DNA from: Apostichopus japonicus
Taxonomy: Eukaryota; Echinodermata; Holothuroidea; Aspidochirotida; Stichopodidae
Length of the DNA stretch: 64,000 nt
Assembly (NCBI RefSeq): GCF_037975245.1
Contig: NC_092564.1
Location: 12,550,484 to 12,614,483, forward strand
Direction: 5' to 3'
The translations under genes were made by a program, and so were the position numbers. Below are positions 1 through 12,300 of this stretch, in pieces. Under the pieces are notes generated by a model. The model searched no databases, was not told the origin of the DNA, and worked only from the letters and a program-made list of their open reading frames with translations. Each line of letters starts with the position of its first letter. Position 1 is the stretch's first letter.

Positions 1-389
1 AATACCAACTACTAGTGCATAAGAAATCTTAACTTTTTCCTTAAATATTCATCAAGGAAATTGTTAATTGCAAAAAGATTGTTTTTATCTCAATTGCATG
101 CAATATAACAATGGCTACTAACCAGCATCTCTTGCAAAGAAATGCTTAGTAGCGAGAATTCTAACTTATGGCAGGATCTCTCAATGTTAAATCACAATGA
201 CTGAAGTCACTGGTTCAAATCCTGCTCATGAACGATAGTTTCTTACTCTCTTCTAGTGAGTAAGGGAACCAAACAATCAAATTATCGTTATCCAAAGTGT
301 CGTATAATAGGCAATGATTCCATCGGACAATAAGCTAACAAATTGATATCAATATTTTACTCTTTTGTTTTGTTTACTTTCAATTTTAG

Positions 390-3300
390 GTGAAAAGAAT
401 GGCTTATCTACAAGTTATGAACAGACTAAACATCTTCTGGCTTCGTCCAAGGATGAGAACTTGAAACTGGAGGGACACTATCAGGCAGCGACAGCTCAGA
501 TACAAGCCTTAACGGCCGCTAGAGATGAGGTCAGTCCTGTTGCTAGGATAGAGGTCAAAGGTCAACAAGCATTTGCTTCACAGTGTCACAGAGATTACTG
601 TTATGCTACTTATACTAATTACACGTGACATTAACTCATGTGCTTCAGGCTAATATTAGGTACAACTTTACCAGTTGGTGTGTCAGTTATGTTTAGTTGA
701 TCAATATTTGTGACATCACAACCAACACAATGTTGCAAAAAATGTCCTGAAAATACAATGTAGACATTTGAAGAAGATGCAATAAATCATAAGTTTCTAT
801 TTTATATCTCCAAAATCTTTATATTTTACAGCAATGTGTGCAGAGCATATCAAAACTTAACCACATCCTTTAAAAAGTGTCTTTTCAATTTGAATTTTTG
901 TTTTGATGAGGTAAAAATGGCTTCTAAAACTGAAATATTTTTGACTGTCACAGATAATGAAGAAACTGCAGACCACAGAGACGAAGGTGGAAACAATGAC
1001 CAAAGAACTGACGGAGATTCAGAAGTCGCAACCTCTGGCCAGAGCAAGAGAACACCAGGACACAGTCTTGGCAGAGATGCAGCGTAAACATGAAGAGGAG
1101 ATTACAGACCTTCAGGGAAGGCTTCAAAGGGTCATATCAGATCTGGAGGAGAAGGTAAAGTTACATGACTTTTGATAGATTGTCAAAACTTGTACGTGGG
1201 CTTTTCAGAAATATTTGTTCTCTGCCACATTTGTTTCTTTTAGATCATAAACCCTTTCATGAAGGGAAGGACATTGTTCCCAAAATGTAAGTGAAACAGA
1301 GAGAGACAGGAAACTCACCTGTACTCCCTAACCCCTTACCCCAACCCCTCCCCCCTCAACACAAAGTTTTAACAAGCTAGGCTATAGCTATATAGTGTGA
1401 AAATAGTTATCACATGTAAGCAAAATCACATGACTTTCAAGCAATCAAACTGACGTATGAACTGTTCCAAATATTTATCTAATAGAAACAGGATATTCAT
1501 ACTGTGAGTACAAGTACTTTTAATCGTGACATGATATCATATTATTTGAAGATTGTCTCAACTGGGGGGAGTGTAGGAAAGATTGTACAGCCTTTCCTAA
1601 CAGTAGCGGTACTAGCTAGCTGTGTTGTTGTTGTGTCATCTCAAATGAACTTTGACCTCATTTGCATTCGTTATCATCTGGCTATCTCAGCTCATGACAT
1701 GGAGCAATAACAAGAAGATGACTTTAATGAAAGGTCAAAACATAAGTGTACTTCATAGAAAGTAATTATCCTTCTCTTGTAAATCATGTACACTACCACT
1801 TTCTAAAAGCCAATCTCTTTGTTTTGTATGTCTAGTTAATTCAACAACAACCTTAAAAAGCTTAAGTATTATAATAGTGCATTGTTGATGGCGACAACCT
1901 TAAATAGCTAAGGTATATCAATGGCAGCATTGTTGATGGCGACAACCTTAAATAGCCAAAGTATTACAATAGCAGCATTACAATAGTTGCATGGTATGAT
2001 GATGACGACCTTAATTAGCTTAAGTATTACTATGACAGCATAATTGATGGCAACAACCTTAAATAGCTAAGGTTTTACAATAGCAGCATTGTTGATTGCG
2101 ACAACCTTAAATATCTAAAGTATTATCATAGCAGCATCGTTGATGGCGACAACCTTAAACAGCTAAATTATTATAATAGCAGCATCGTTGATGGCGACAA
2201 CCTTCAACAGCTAAAGTATTACAATAGCAATATCGTTGATGGCGACAACCTTAAATAGCAGCATCATTGATGGCGATAACCTTAAATAGCTAAAATATTA
2301 CAATGGCAGCATCGTTGATGGAGACAACCTTAAATAGCTAAAGTATGATAATAGCAGCATCGTTGATGGCGACAACCTTCAACAGCTAAAGTATTACAAT
2401 AGCAATATCGTTGATGGCGACAACCTTAAATAGCAGCATCATTGATGGCGATAACCTTAAATAGCTAAAATATTACAATGGCAGCATCGTTGATGGAGGC
2501 AACCTTAAATAGCTAAAGTATGATAATAGCAGCATCGTTGATGGCGACAACCTTAAATAGCTAAAATATTACAATGGCAGCATCGTTGATGGTTCATCTT
2601 TCTCATTTTCCTCTCCTCAGGAGGCTCTGTCAAATCGTTTTCAGTGTCAGCTTGAGGAACATCAGCGATCCCTCCAGCAGAACCAGATCCAACATGGAGA
2701 GACGGTGAACAGGCTAACAGCTCAGCTGGAGGAGAGTCAGAGGAGATGTGGAGACCTCCTAGGACAAGGTGAGATCTTGCAATATATATGAGGGGTATGG
2801 GAGAGGGGTGGGGTGGGGTAGGTGGTTATATTTGTATGTTTGGAGAGATGGTGAACAGACTAACAGCTCAGCTGGAGGAGAGTCAGAGGAGATGTGGTGA
2901 CCTCCTAGGACAAGGTGAGATCTTGCAGAATTTGAGGGGTATGGGAGAGGGTTGGGGTGGGGGGGTAGGTGGTTATATTTGTATGTTAATCAAGGATGTG
3001 AACTATTTGCCAGGTAGGGATCTCTATGAACCTGCTAATGATGTATCATATATTATTTCATTTTTTCATTTTTTATCAAATTGAGAATTTTTAACACAAA
3101 GCTAATTTATTCATTCCTTATGGATTTAGAAGTTAGTAGGCATATTACTATATACCAAAAAGCAACTGTTTGTACTCAAAATAATGAAAAGTCAGCTAAC
3201 ATATCAAGGTAGTTTGTACCATTAGTGTTACAACAGCAGTTAGTATATTTTTGGGGGGGGGGGCCAAGGGGGAGGTTTGTCATAAATGAGATTTGCAACA

Positions 3301-6300
3301 TAAATATTTATTTCACTCATTATTGCATTTGTTAGAAGAGGATATCAGTTGTAAAAAGTATTAAATTTCTTTTTCCTTTTTATACTTCCTTTTTCCCGGA
3401 TAGGTTCATACCAAGAAGCCAACAGCCTTCACCAGCAGTTGCAGGTTGCACAAAATGCTAAGCAGATGAGTGAAAACCTCTGTAAATCCATGCAGGTTTG
3501 TTTTGTTTGTTTTACCCTTATTATCAGGTTAAATATGAAATCATGAAATAAGGGAAAAAGAAACTCATGTGTCTCAATGTGAAATTACATGAACTTTAAA
3601 AATGTTCACCTAATCGTTGGATGTATTTATAAACTCTATGTTTGTGGCAATTACTCTGAATTTTGCCAAGCCCATTGCTTCCCTTCCTCTCTCCCTCCCT
3701 CCCATCACTCCCAACTTTTTTTCCACTTTTGTAAATTTACTTCTAGGTTCAACAGAAATGTGGCAGGGAAAGTTACTTGTTATTCAATGTTGTTGACAGA
3801 GAGAAGCTTAAAAAGTTTCTCACCCACCCCACCCAACTCCCCAAATTCCATATCAAATTTCTCTTTCTGATTTTTAATCACTATTGTAAGTTTTGAACAC
3901 AAAATGAAACCAAACGATATAATATTCCTGTTCTTATGTGAATAGGAGGAAGTGACCGATTTAAAGCAGCAGTTACTTGCTATAGAGTCTGCCGTCAGAC
4001 TGGGGGCACTGTCACCCCACTCTTCACCCGAGGGACAGGGAGATAATGTCGTGAGGAATTTAGCTAAAGAAGACTGGAGCACGCCAAAGCCTGGAGGGTG
4101 AGTTTCAGATATTGCTAGTTACCTTCTTGTGCCATATATCTACTTTCTTTCTAACGCAATTGATTGCGTAACAATGACTATCAGGCTCATTGGGAATGAT
4201 TTAACAAAATGCAATGGAAAAATGTTTAAACTGCTATGTGAATGCGAAGACATGTAGCAGGTTTGTGTACACAGAATTATAGGATATTTAGTGTTTTATG
4301 GTTAACAAATTCAGAAATGTTATAACTGAATTACGGAACTTTTATGGAAATTGTAATTGACAATTGCTAATTTTTTATGCCAAGAAATTGTTCAGACCTT
4401 CATGTAAAAGCCATTTTCATTTTAATATTTTTGGCACTTTTGATATTTAAACATTTTCATATGAATATTTCCACATTTTAGCATTTTCACATTTCGATGT
4501 AAAATTTTAACTCAATTCATCGTTATCGATCTGTTACCATGACGATTGCTGTTTGCAGGACCGACGTAGGTTTTCCAAACGATCAGGTGATTCAGGGATT
4601 AAAGAAAGAGCTAGAGCGATCTCTGTTGAACAACAAGAGGAAGAGGAACCAAGTTGCCACGCTTCAGGATGAAGTTCAAGCCCTGAAGAGACAGATTAAC
4701 GAATGGAAAGAGAGGGCAGAGAAAGCTGAAAAGATTCACCAGGTATAGTAATAGATCGGTGCACTGAGCTGATGGGGGTTAACATAAGGGGTATAACCTT
4801 CCCTCCCACTCCACTGGCTGGGGTGGGTCTGGGACATGCAACAACCCTTGTGATGACATAACCTATATGATGACAAGTCAGACACTCTCATCCTGTATAG
4901 CTTGTTTTCTCTGAGCAATCCAGGGTATTTTTAGTTTCAAAATTTGAATCAGTATTCAGTCTTGTAGGATCCACATTTCCACAACACTTTCACCTACAGG
5001 GGTTGCCTTTTCTATATTATTTGTTGTGAAAATAGAGGTTTCTGCTAAATTATGCCGGAAGGATTTTAACTTCTATCTGTCTTGAAATATCATGAATATC
5101 ATAAATTAAAGGCTTTATGCAGAATATGCTGAAAGTTCATAGGGACAAACACCAAGAACAGTACAGGTGGTTAGAGGGTTGGGGTTCGGGGGGGGCGGTG
5201 ATGAATGTGGCGGTTACTCAAATTTGTCATAGTTTGTAACAATGCCTTTTCCAATGCTACGATGCTAATTATTTAACAGGAACAAGCAGCAGCATCAAAT
5301 TCTGGAATGGTTTCTGAGGTCAAGAGGTTGCAAGAGGATATTAGGACAATGGATGAAGAGATTAACAAACTAAGAGATTCAGAGAGCAAACTACGAGCAG
5401 AGAATAGTGAACTGAAACAACGAATGACTGACATGGTGATGGAAAATGACGAAGATAAAAGGAAGGCAGTGGAAAGGTAGAGAAGATATACGATAACATA
5501 GAATCATGATGACCTGCTGTAGAAAGAGAGATAAATCCATCATCCAATGCTGATGTATTATGTGTTCCCTCCCCCTTTTATGGTTGTCTCATGTGTTCTC
5601 CCCCTCCCCCATGATGATTGTGTGATGTATTCTTCAGTCCCCATTATGGTTGTGTCATGTGTTCTCCCCCCCCTCCCACCCCACTATGATTGTGTGATAT
5701 GTTATTCCCCCTCCCGATTATGGTTGTATGCTATGTTCTCCCCCATCCCCATCATGATGAGTGTGTAATTTGTTCTTTCCTCGTCCCCATGATGACTTTA
5801 CGGTGTGTTGGCTCCCCTCCCCCAACCATGCTCATTTTGTAGTGTGTTGTCTCCCTTACCACATGCTGATAGTATTGTGTATTTCTCATTATATTTAAGA
5901 GATTATGGTATTTAATACTACCAAATGGTGTGAGAGTTTGAATATCTTACAATATAGCAAACAGAGTGAGTCTTTAAACATTTCAAAACTGAAACTTAAA
6001 TCTCCTTGATACAGGAGTCAACAGTGTTCGTTATATAACAGTAAATGTGTTGTCTCCAGAGTCTTATGTTGTTCTTCTAAATAATGCAGCACCACAGCTG
6101 ATTGTGGCTCATTTCTCAATCATAAACAAGAGGATTTTTGTAACTTTGTACTCAAATCACCTGCAAAGAAACTTTGGTACACTTAAACATAATTTACCGT
6201 TTACTGTTTGTTTGTATTGTGCATGATTCAGTTATTGATGTAAGTGAAGAATAAGCCCATTAGGATTATACAACTGGCATGCATAACAGTAAATAATGTC

Positions 6301-9300
6301 AAAATCTACAAGTCAAATTAGGCTTTTCAATTTACATCGTGTTTTTCTTGCTTTTTGTCACAGTTATTTATTAAACAATGAGGTAAATCTGCCATTATCC
6401 CCCCCCCCCAAAAAAAGGAAGGTTACTAGATCAAATGAAACCACTGTTCAGTAACACTAGAACTAAGTTAAAGGTGTATGCTGCTACATGATGTGCACTG
6501 TGAAGGTTTAGCCACTGGCAGTGCTAACAGTAGCACGAAAACTTTACAAGATTAGCTAGCTCCAAAAGCCTCAGACATTTTAATAAAGATCTTACTAATA
6601 TGTTCAACTATTCTTTCAATTAATTCTACTTCAATTTCAGATGCCAGAATACTTGCATGCAACTTCATGAGGACTCTTCCCGTAATCTCAGAGAAGAGAT
6701 GGTTGCTCAGTGGCAGGCTGAAAAGGAAACCTTGGAAGACAATCACAAGAAGCTATTAGCACAACTCAAGTAAGGATTTCCTACGGCTTTTATATGTTGA
6801 ATCATGGCATGTATAGGAATAGGAGACATTGGAGGGAAACCTAGCCCAGGAGGATATTTGGGGGGGGGAGGTAGGGAGGGAGGGAAGGAAGGAAGCTGCT
6901 GCAGTGTGTTTATTGAATCACTAATATTCAGATTCAATCACCGCAAAATAACCTTGTATTGGATGCAATCGTTTATTCCAACGGAATTTTATTTTGTTGC
7001 CTTCTGTCAGGAAAGACAACGAGAAGACGATGGAAGAACTGGACAAGGTGAAGCAACTCTACCTCCGGGTTTGCGAGGAGAAGAACGGAATCGAAGACCA
7101 ACTGAAAGAAAAGATCAGGGGTGACTTCAACAAGAAGTTATTAGAGGTTAGAAGAATTCAAACAAAAAAATATGTTGAAACATTTTATCATAAATTAATG
7201 TTCTCCTTATTTAATGTGTCGCCATGCAAACAATTGGATTTTATAAATCAGGTGTCAGATTCAGAAAGCATCATTAGCAGTGCATAATTGTAACTCATGA
7301 GCAGAATGTTGTTTATTACTGCCCTCAGTGTTGTATGTTTGCCTTCAACTTTGGTCAGAAAGTTTTCAGTAGGAGTTTATGCACAGAATTTTCACTTAGA
7401 GCTACAGAGAGTAGAGCTTTATTGCATAAGATACGTTATATAAATTGTGTGATTTCGATTGCTCTGCTCAATACCCAAGTTTTTTAATATATTATTACAG
7501 CCAGTTCCTTTTGGGTTGGGAAACTCCTCATAAAGAGTTTTGGTCACCAGACTAAAACCTAGCACTGGTGGGTAAAGGAAAATGCAGTAGTTCTTATTGT
7601 TGTTTACAATACAAAGAAAATGTATTAACAAGAAAAGAAAATTTCAGAGAGCTAAAATTTTAGACTTTGAATATTGTGGAAACCTTTAGAAACTCAGTGA
7701 CAGCTTAAATCCCAGAAAGAAAGGTTTGGACTATTTTCAGCCGTAATTTTCATTTTTTTTTTTTTAAACGTCTCTCAGTTGAAAGAGAAGTGTGATGCCG
7801 ATAAGGAAACAGCTCTGAATGATCAGAGACTGTCCTTGGAGAATATTCACAAAGGGAAACTGATGGCTATGAAAGCTGAGAAGGAAACAGAGTATCAGGA
7901 TAGGCTAAATGACCAGGTAAGGAAGAGTGATGCATTATGGGAAATATAACTAGATTAAATGCAGCCAGTTGGGACAATGTCCTAATGCTAATACCTCTCT
8001 AACCTGTACTCAATACAATATCATGCTCTCAAATCACTCGTATTGACAATTCAAACAGTTTTTAACTTAGAAACATGATTTTCATACTGCTTGTACTGAC
8101 AATATGAGTGCTCTGAAGCGGGACATAACACTACAGTATACAAATTGTCCCAACTGGGTAATTAAATGTATTTGTAATTTTGTTAAGGATGACATATATT
8201 CATCTATAGATGAGTTTCCTGACAGTTTTCTAAAATTTGTTTGCAGTCATTTTTCAATGTGTGTCCTGTGAATGCTAGAGGATGATGGGTGCTTCAAATG
8301 TTTTGTCTACAGTTTCTTTTAGAAAAGCAAATCTAATATGAGTGTGCTGTGTTGCTGTTATGTTGTTTTAGTTCCCCTAGTTCTATTCTACAACCCCTCC
8401 CCCTCCCCCTCCCCATCCACTTCTTTGTGTTTAGTTAAGGACCATGAAGTTCATTTCTGACAGATTTATCTAGCATTTTTGTCATAACATAAAATAGTGG
8501 CACATTTGTAGTTTGATATGTAAGTTCTTTTAGTTGAAGAGAAACCTAATTTCACACAAGACAAAATGAGTAACCAAGTTTCTTGATGTTTCATTCTCAT
8601 AGCTGGAGCTTGCCAAGATAGAATGGAGCAACTCACTGGGGAAACAGATGGCACAAGAGGCAGTCCAGAAATGTAACAGAGATTGGGAGGAGAAAATTGA
8701 TGAAGAAGTAAATAAGAGACTGCAAGATGGAGGTAAGATCAAAAGGAGATGAAGAGAGTAGAGGAATACTTGGAAAATTTACAAATAGATCATATGTTGT
8801 AATTGTTTTGTATCACATCTCTTTATGGGATGATTTTAGAAAAGGATTCACTTCCATTCAGTAATCTACCTAAGACACTGTGTCAATAGTCGGATGCTGA
8901 AGGAGTTGCTGCATCATCGCTGAGTAGGATATATTCTTTGTTGCATCAGTGTAGCATCGGTTAATTTTCACTTTTCTTTTCATAGATGTGGTCAATACTA
9001 GTGTACAGACAGCAGACGACATTGCAAGGGATAATGGAAGCAGAGAAGAAATAGAGAACTTGAATCAAGAGATTGTGCAGCTGCAAATGGAACTGAAACA
9101 ACAGGTGAACATCTTGACTTTTACTGTTAATCTAACCTGTTAAATAGGTTGAGGAAAGATACACCCTGAAAAATAGATGAGCTAAAAAAATTGTAAAACT
9201 TCGGCAATATAATACCAATATATTACCAGTGCAATTCCACTTGATATGTGTTAACTTTAACTTGCGGTCGTAGTTAAAGAACGAACTCTTCAAACAACAG

Positions 9301-12300
9301 GCTGGCATAGGCTTCTTACTGTTATTCTGACCAGTAGCACAGGTTGGAGGAAGATAGGTGACCATACATACCCTGGAAGAGATTGTCAAGCTTTAAATGA
9401 AATTGTACACTTTCGCCAGATGGATGTTTTTGTATAATACCACTATATGTCAATATAACTTCAGATCATGTGTGTTAGTATTGTCTTGAGGTCAGAGAAT
9501 ATAATATATAAGCTTAGAATCCCCAAATTGCCCAGGCTTGTTTTTCTGCCACCATTTAAGTGAAGAATGCTATAACATGTAAGATTGAGTATCAGGGATG
9601 ACTGCAGGGCCAGTACTTGCTAGCATTGGCTCATAACACGATTTGTTTGTCATCTCTCACAGGCCGTTGCACTGAGGACCAAGGAAACCCTCTACGAGTC
9701 TAAACTCTCCAGTCTCAAGCAGGAGCAGGAAGAGAAGATGGAGGAAGTTGAGAGAGAACACGAAAAGAACCTGGAGCAGAGACTGACGCAGGCGAGGAAC
9801 CTCTGGGAAGGAATCCAGAAACATCGGGAGAGTAAACATGCCAAAAATCTGAAGCTGCTGACGGAGCAGTGGATCGAGGAGAAGAAACGACTGGAAGAAC
9901 AACAAGAGCAGGAAGTGAAACAGAAGGCAGATGAAGCAGTCAGGGATTCTGAAGCCATCATGAGAAAAGTTAGTTCACTTGAAAAAACAAGTTTAATCAT
10001 AACTTATAAGGACGAGATTAATTGTAGAGGTTTGTAAATGATTAGAGAAAATATAGCTGGATGTGTTTGTAAGTATAAATGAGGAACCTTAGATGGAGAG
10101 TGGTGGGTCTTGACTGGTGATTGTTTCATACTGATTGTCTTTTGTTGTCTGTTATTCTTTCTGATTCTTTGTCGGTCTATAGGCCTGTCTAGATTATTGT
10201 AATGTTGCTATGATACCCAGTCAGTGTTTTACCATGTCATTCGTCAGTGCAGGGGTCAGTTGATGTGATCTGTCAGGTCATGTATATGTTGCTACAAGAT
10301 CCTCTATTGCTTTGATGTTTTTGTCTTGTCTCACTAAACATGGTCTGTCAGTACAGGGTCAATCCATGATAAGTCTCATTATTCTTTGATTTTCTTGTCT
10401 TTTTCTATTCTCTCTGCATCTTAGTTTCTTGCTGACATTTATCTTGTTAATCGTATATGAACAGTGAAGTCAGTTAATACTATAGATTGCAGGAATAAAA
10501 CTCTTCTTGTTCTGATAGGACGTTGTGGTCATATGTTGATACATTCTGTAATGATTTTATGCCATCAAAAGAAGTTAGCATATTGAAAAATGTGTTATGG
10601 TTGTTTCACGAGCCATCAACAGTATCGACAAAAGTGAATGAGGTCATGGCATTTGTCTTCATCTCCACAGATGTTTGACTCAGAGATAACGAGCATCAAG
10701 GAAGGTGTAAAGAACAAAGAACATTCTTGGATAAGAGAAAAGGAATTGTTGAAGACACAACTCGGTAGGGCTCAAGAGGAGCTAACATCCCTCCAGTCTA
10801 ACCTCCAGAGGCAGGCCGAAGATCAGAGCCAAGGATCAGACCAGGAGATGTCAGAGCTGAGAGGAAAGTTATGCAGGTTAGAGCAAGAGAAACAACAGCT
10901 GGAAGACAAACTGAACAGAGAACTGCAGTACATGAAGACCAGGTAACCTTTGACCTTAGAACTGACCTATTGGGGATCTTGTCATAATTACCTCTGTGGG
11001 TCTCTGACTGGTGTATTGGTTGTGCACAGTGTTCATACAGCTTTGAATTAAAAGACTACATCATATTGAATAATTGAAGAACCCAAGATAGGTACCTCCA
11101 CCCTTTCCCTCCACCCCCACAAATATGTATATATCCATATAATAACAACTAGGTTTCTGTTTATTGTTTGCCTATAAATATAATATTTGAATATATCTTG
11201 AATTCCTTCCCTTTTACTACCTGGGTTGTATGTAATGTAATGGGTTGTAATATCTGGTTAGACAGTATGCAAGGTACTGTGGCTTCTGACTAGCTTATCC
11301 AGCAAAGAAATTGTCTTTGATAGGGAACACCACCAGATAAGAGCTGGATAGAGGTTTAAGAGCCAGGGGTCTTGTATCCCTGAGGTCAATAGTTCAAGTT
11401 CTGTTGTATTGAACCTCTTTGCAATGAAATAACAATAATCATAACCGACACTTTTCTTGATTTTTATCATAGGTGGATTATGTTTCTGTAATATCTAGTT
11501 TTTCTGAATGAAAGGGTCTGTTCAATGATCGATGTTAAAGTAACACACATTTATCAACTATAAAGATATGAGATGACCTATAAAGTCAACCTTCTTCTGT
11601 TGTAATGTGCAGCTAAGTGGCTCCTCCCACTCATGAATATTCAGCTACAGCCTGTCAGGCAAGTACTAGAGCTTGTTCGATGTCGTGCATATACAGCAAA
11701 CAGAATTGTGCTTACAGTTTCCAGGAGGAACAAACCAGTAGGATTTATGACAACAAATTATGGAAATTTTATTTCAGGAGGATGGAAAATGGATATGTGC
11801 TTGAATGTTACAGAGAGAAAGACTATGGATGTTTTTGTTTGGCATCTGAAATTCAGACACTCTGAGATTTTTGATAGTTTTATTTCCTGTTATTTGGTAG
11901 TTATTCTATTATTTCTATTTGATCTTAGAATGAAGGAAGCCAATGCCCTGACTGCTGAATCCTTGGAGAGCCGTCTCAGTGACCTCCAAAGAGCCAGACA
12001 AAGAGACAGAACATCCTCCACCAGGAGTAGCTCTGATGGAATGAGGCAGAGTGGAAGTGGAACAGATGTGGAGGAATCTACTGCACAGGCAAGTACCCAA
12101 GGAAGTATTAATAGGGGGATGAAGGGGGGGGGGGGAGAAGGGGGTATGAATAGGATGGAATGAGGCAGAGTGGTAGTGGAACAGATGTGGAGGAATCTAC
12201 TGCACAGGCAAGTACCCAAGGAAGTATTAATAGGGGGATGAAGGGGGGGGAGAAGGGGGTATGAATAGGATGGAATGAGGCAGAGTGGTAGTGGAACAGA

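Noticed and set aside
9657-10000. Minus-strand open frames rich in Ser/Leu/Phe/Cys over the long CEP152-like exon
   Set aside because: They are the reverse of a Glu/Lys/Gln-rich coiled coil, which reads open as Phe/Leu/Ser on the opposite strand. The plus strand has consistent splice sites and phases.
11250-11430. Another tRNA-like SINE in the intron after 10942
   Set aside because: Only a weak B-box-like AGTTCAAGTTC is visible, with no convincing A box or tail, so it is not listed as a feature.
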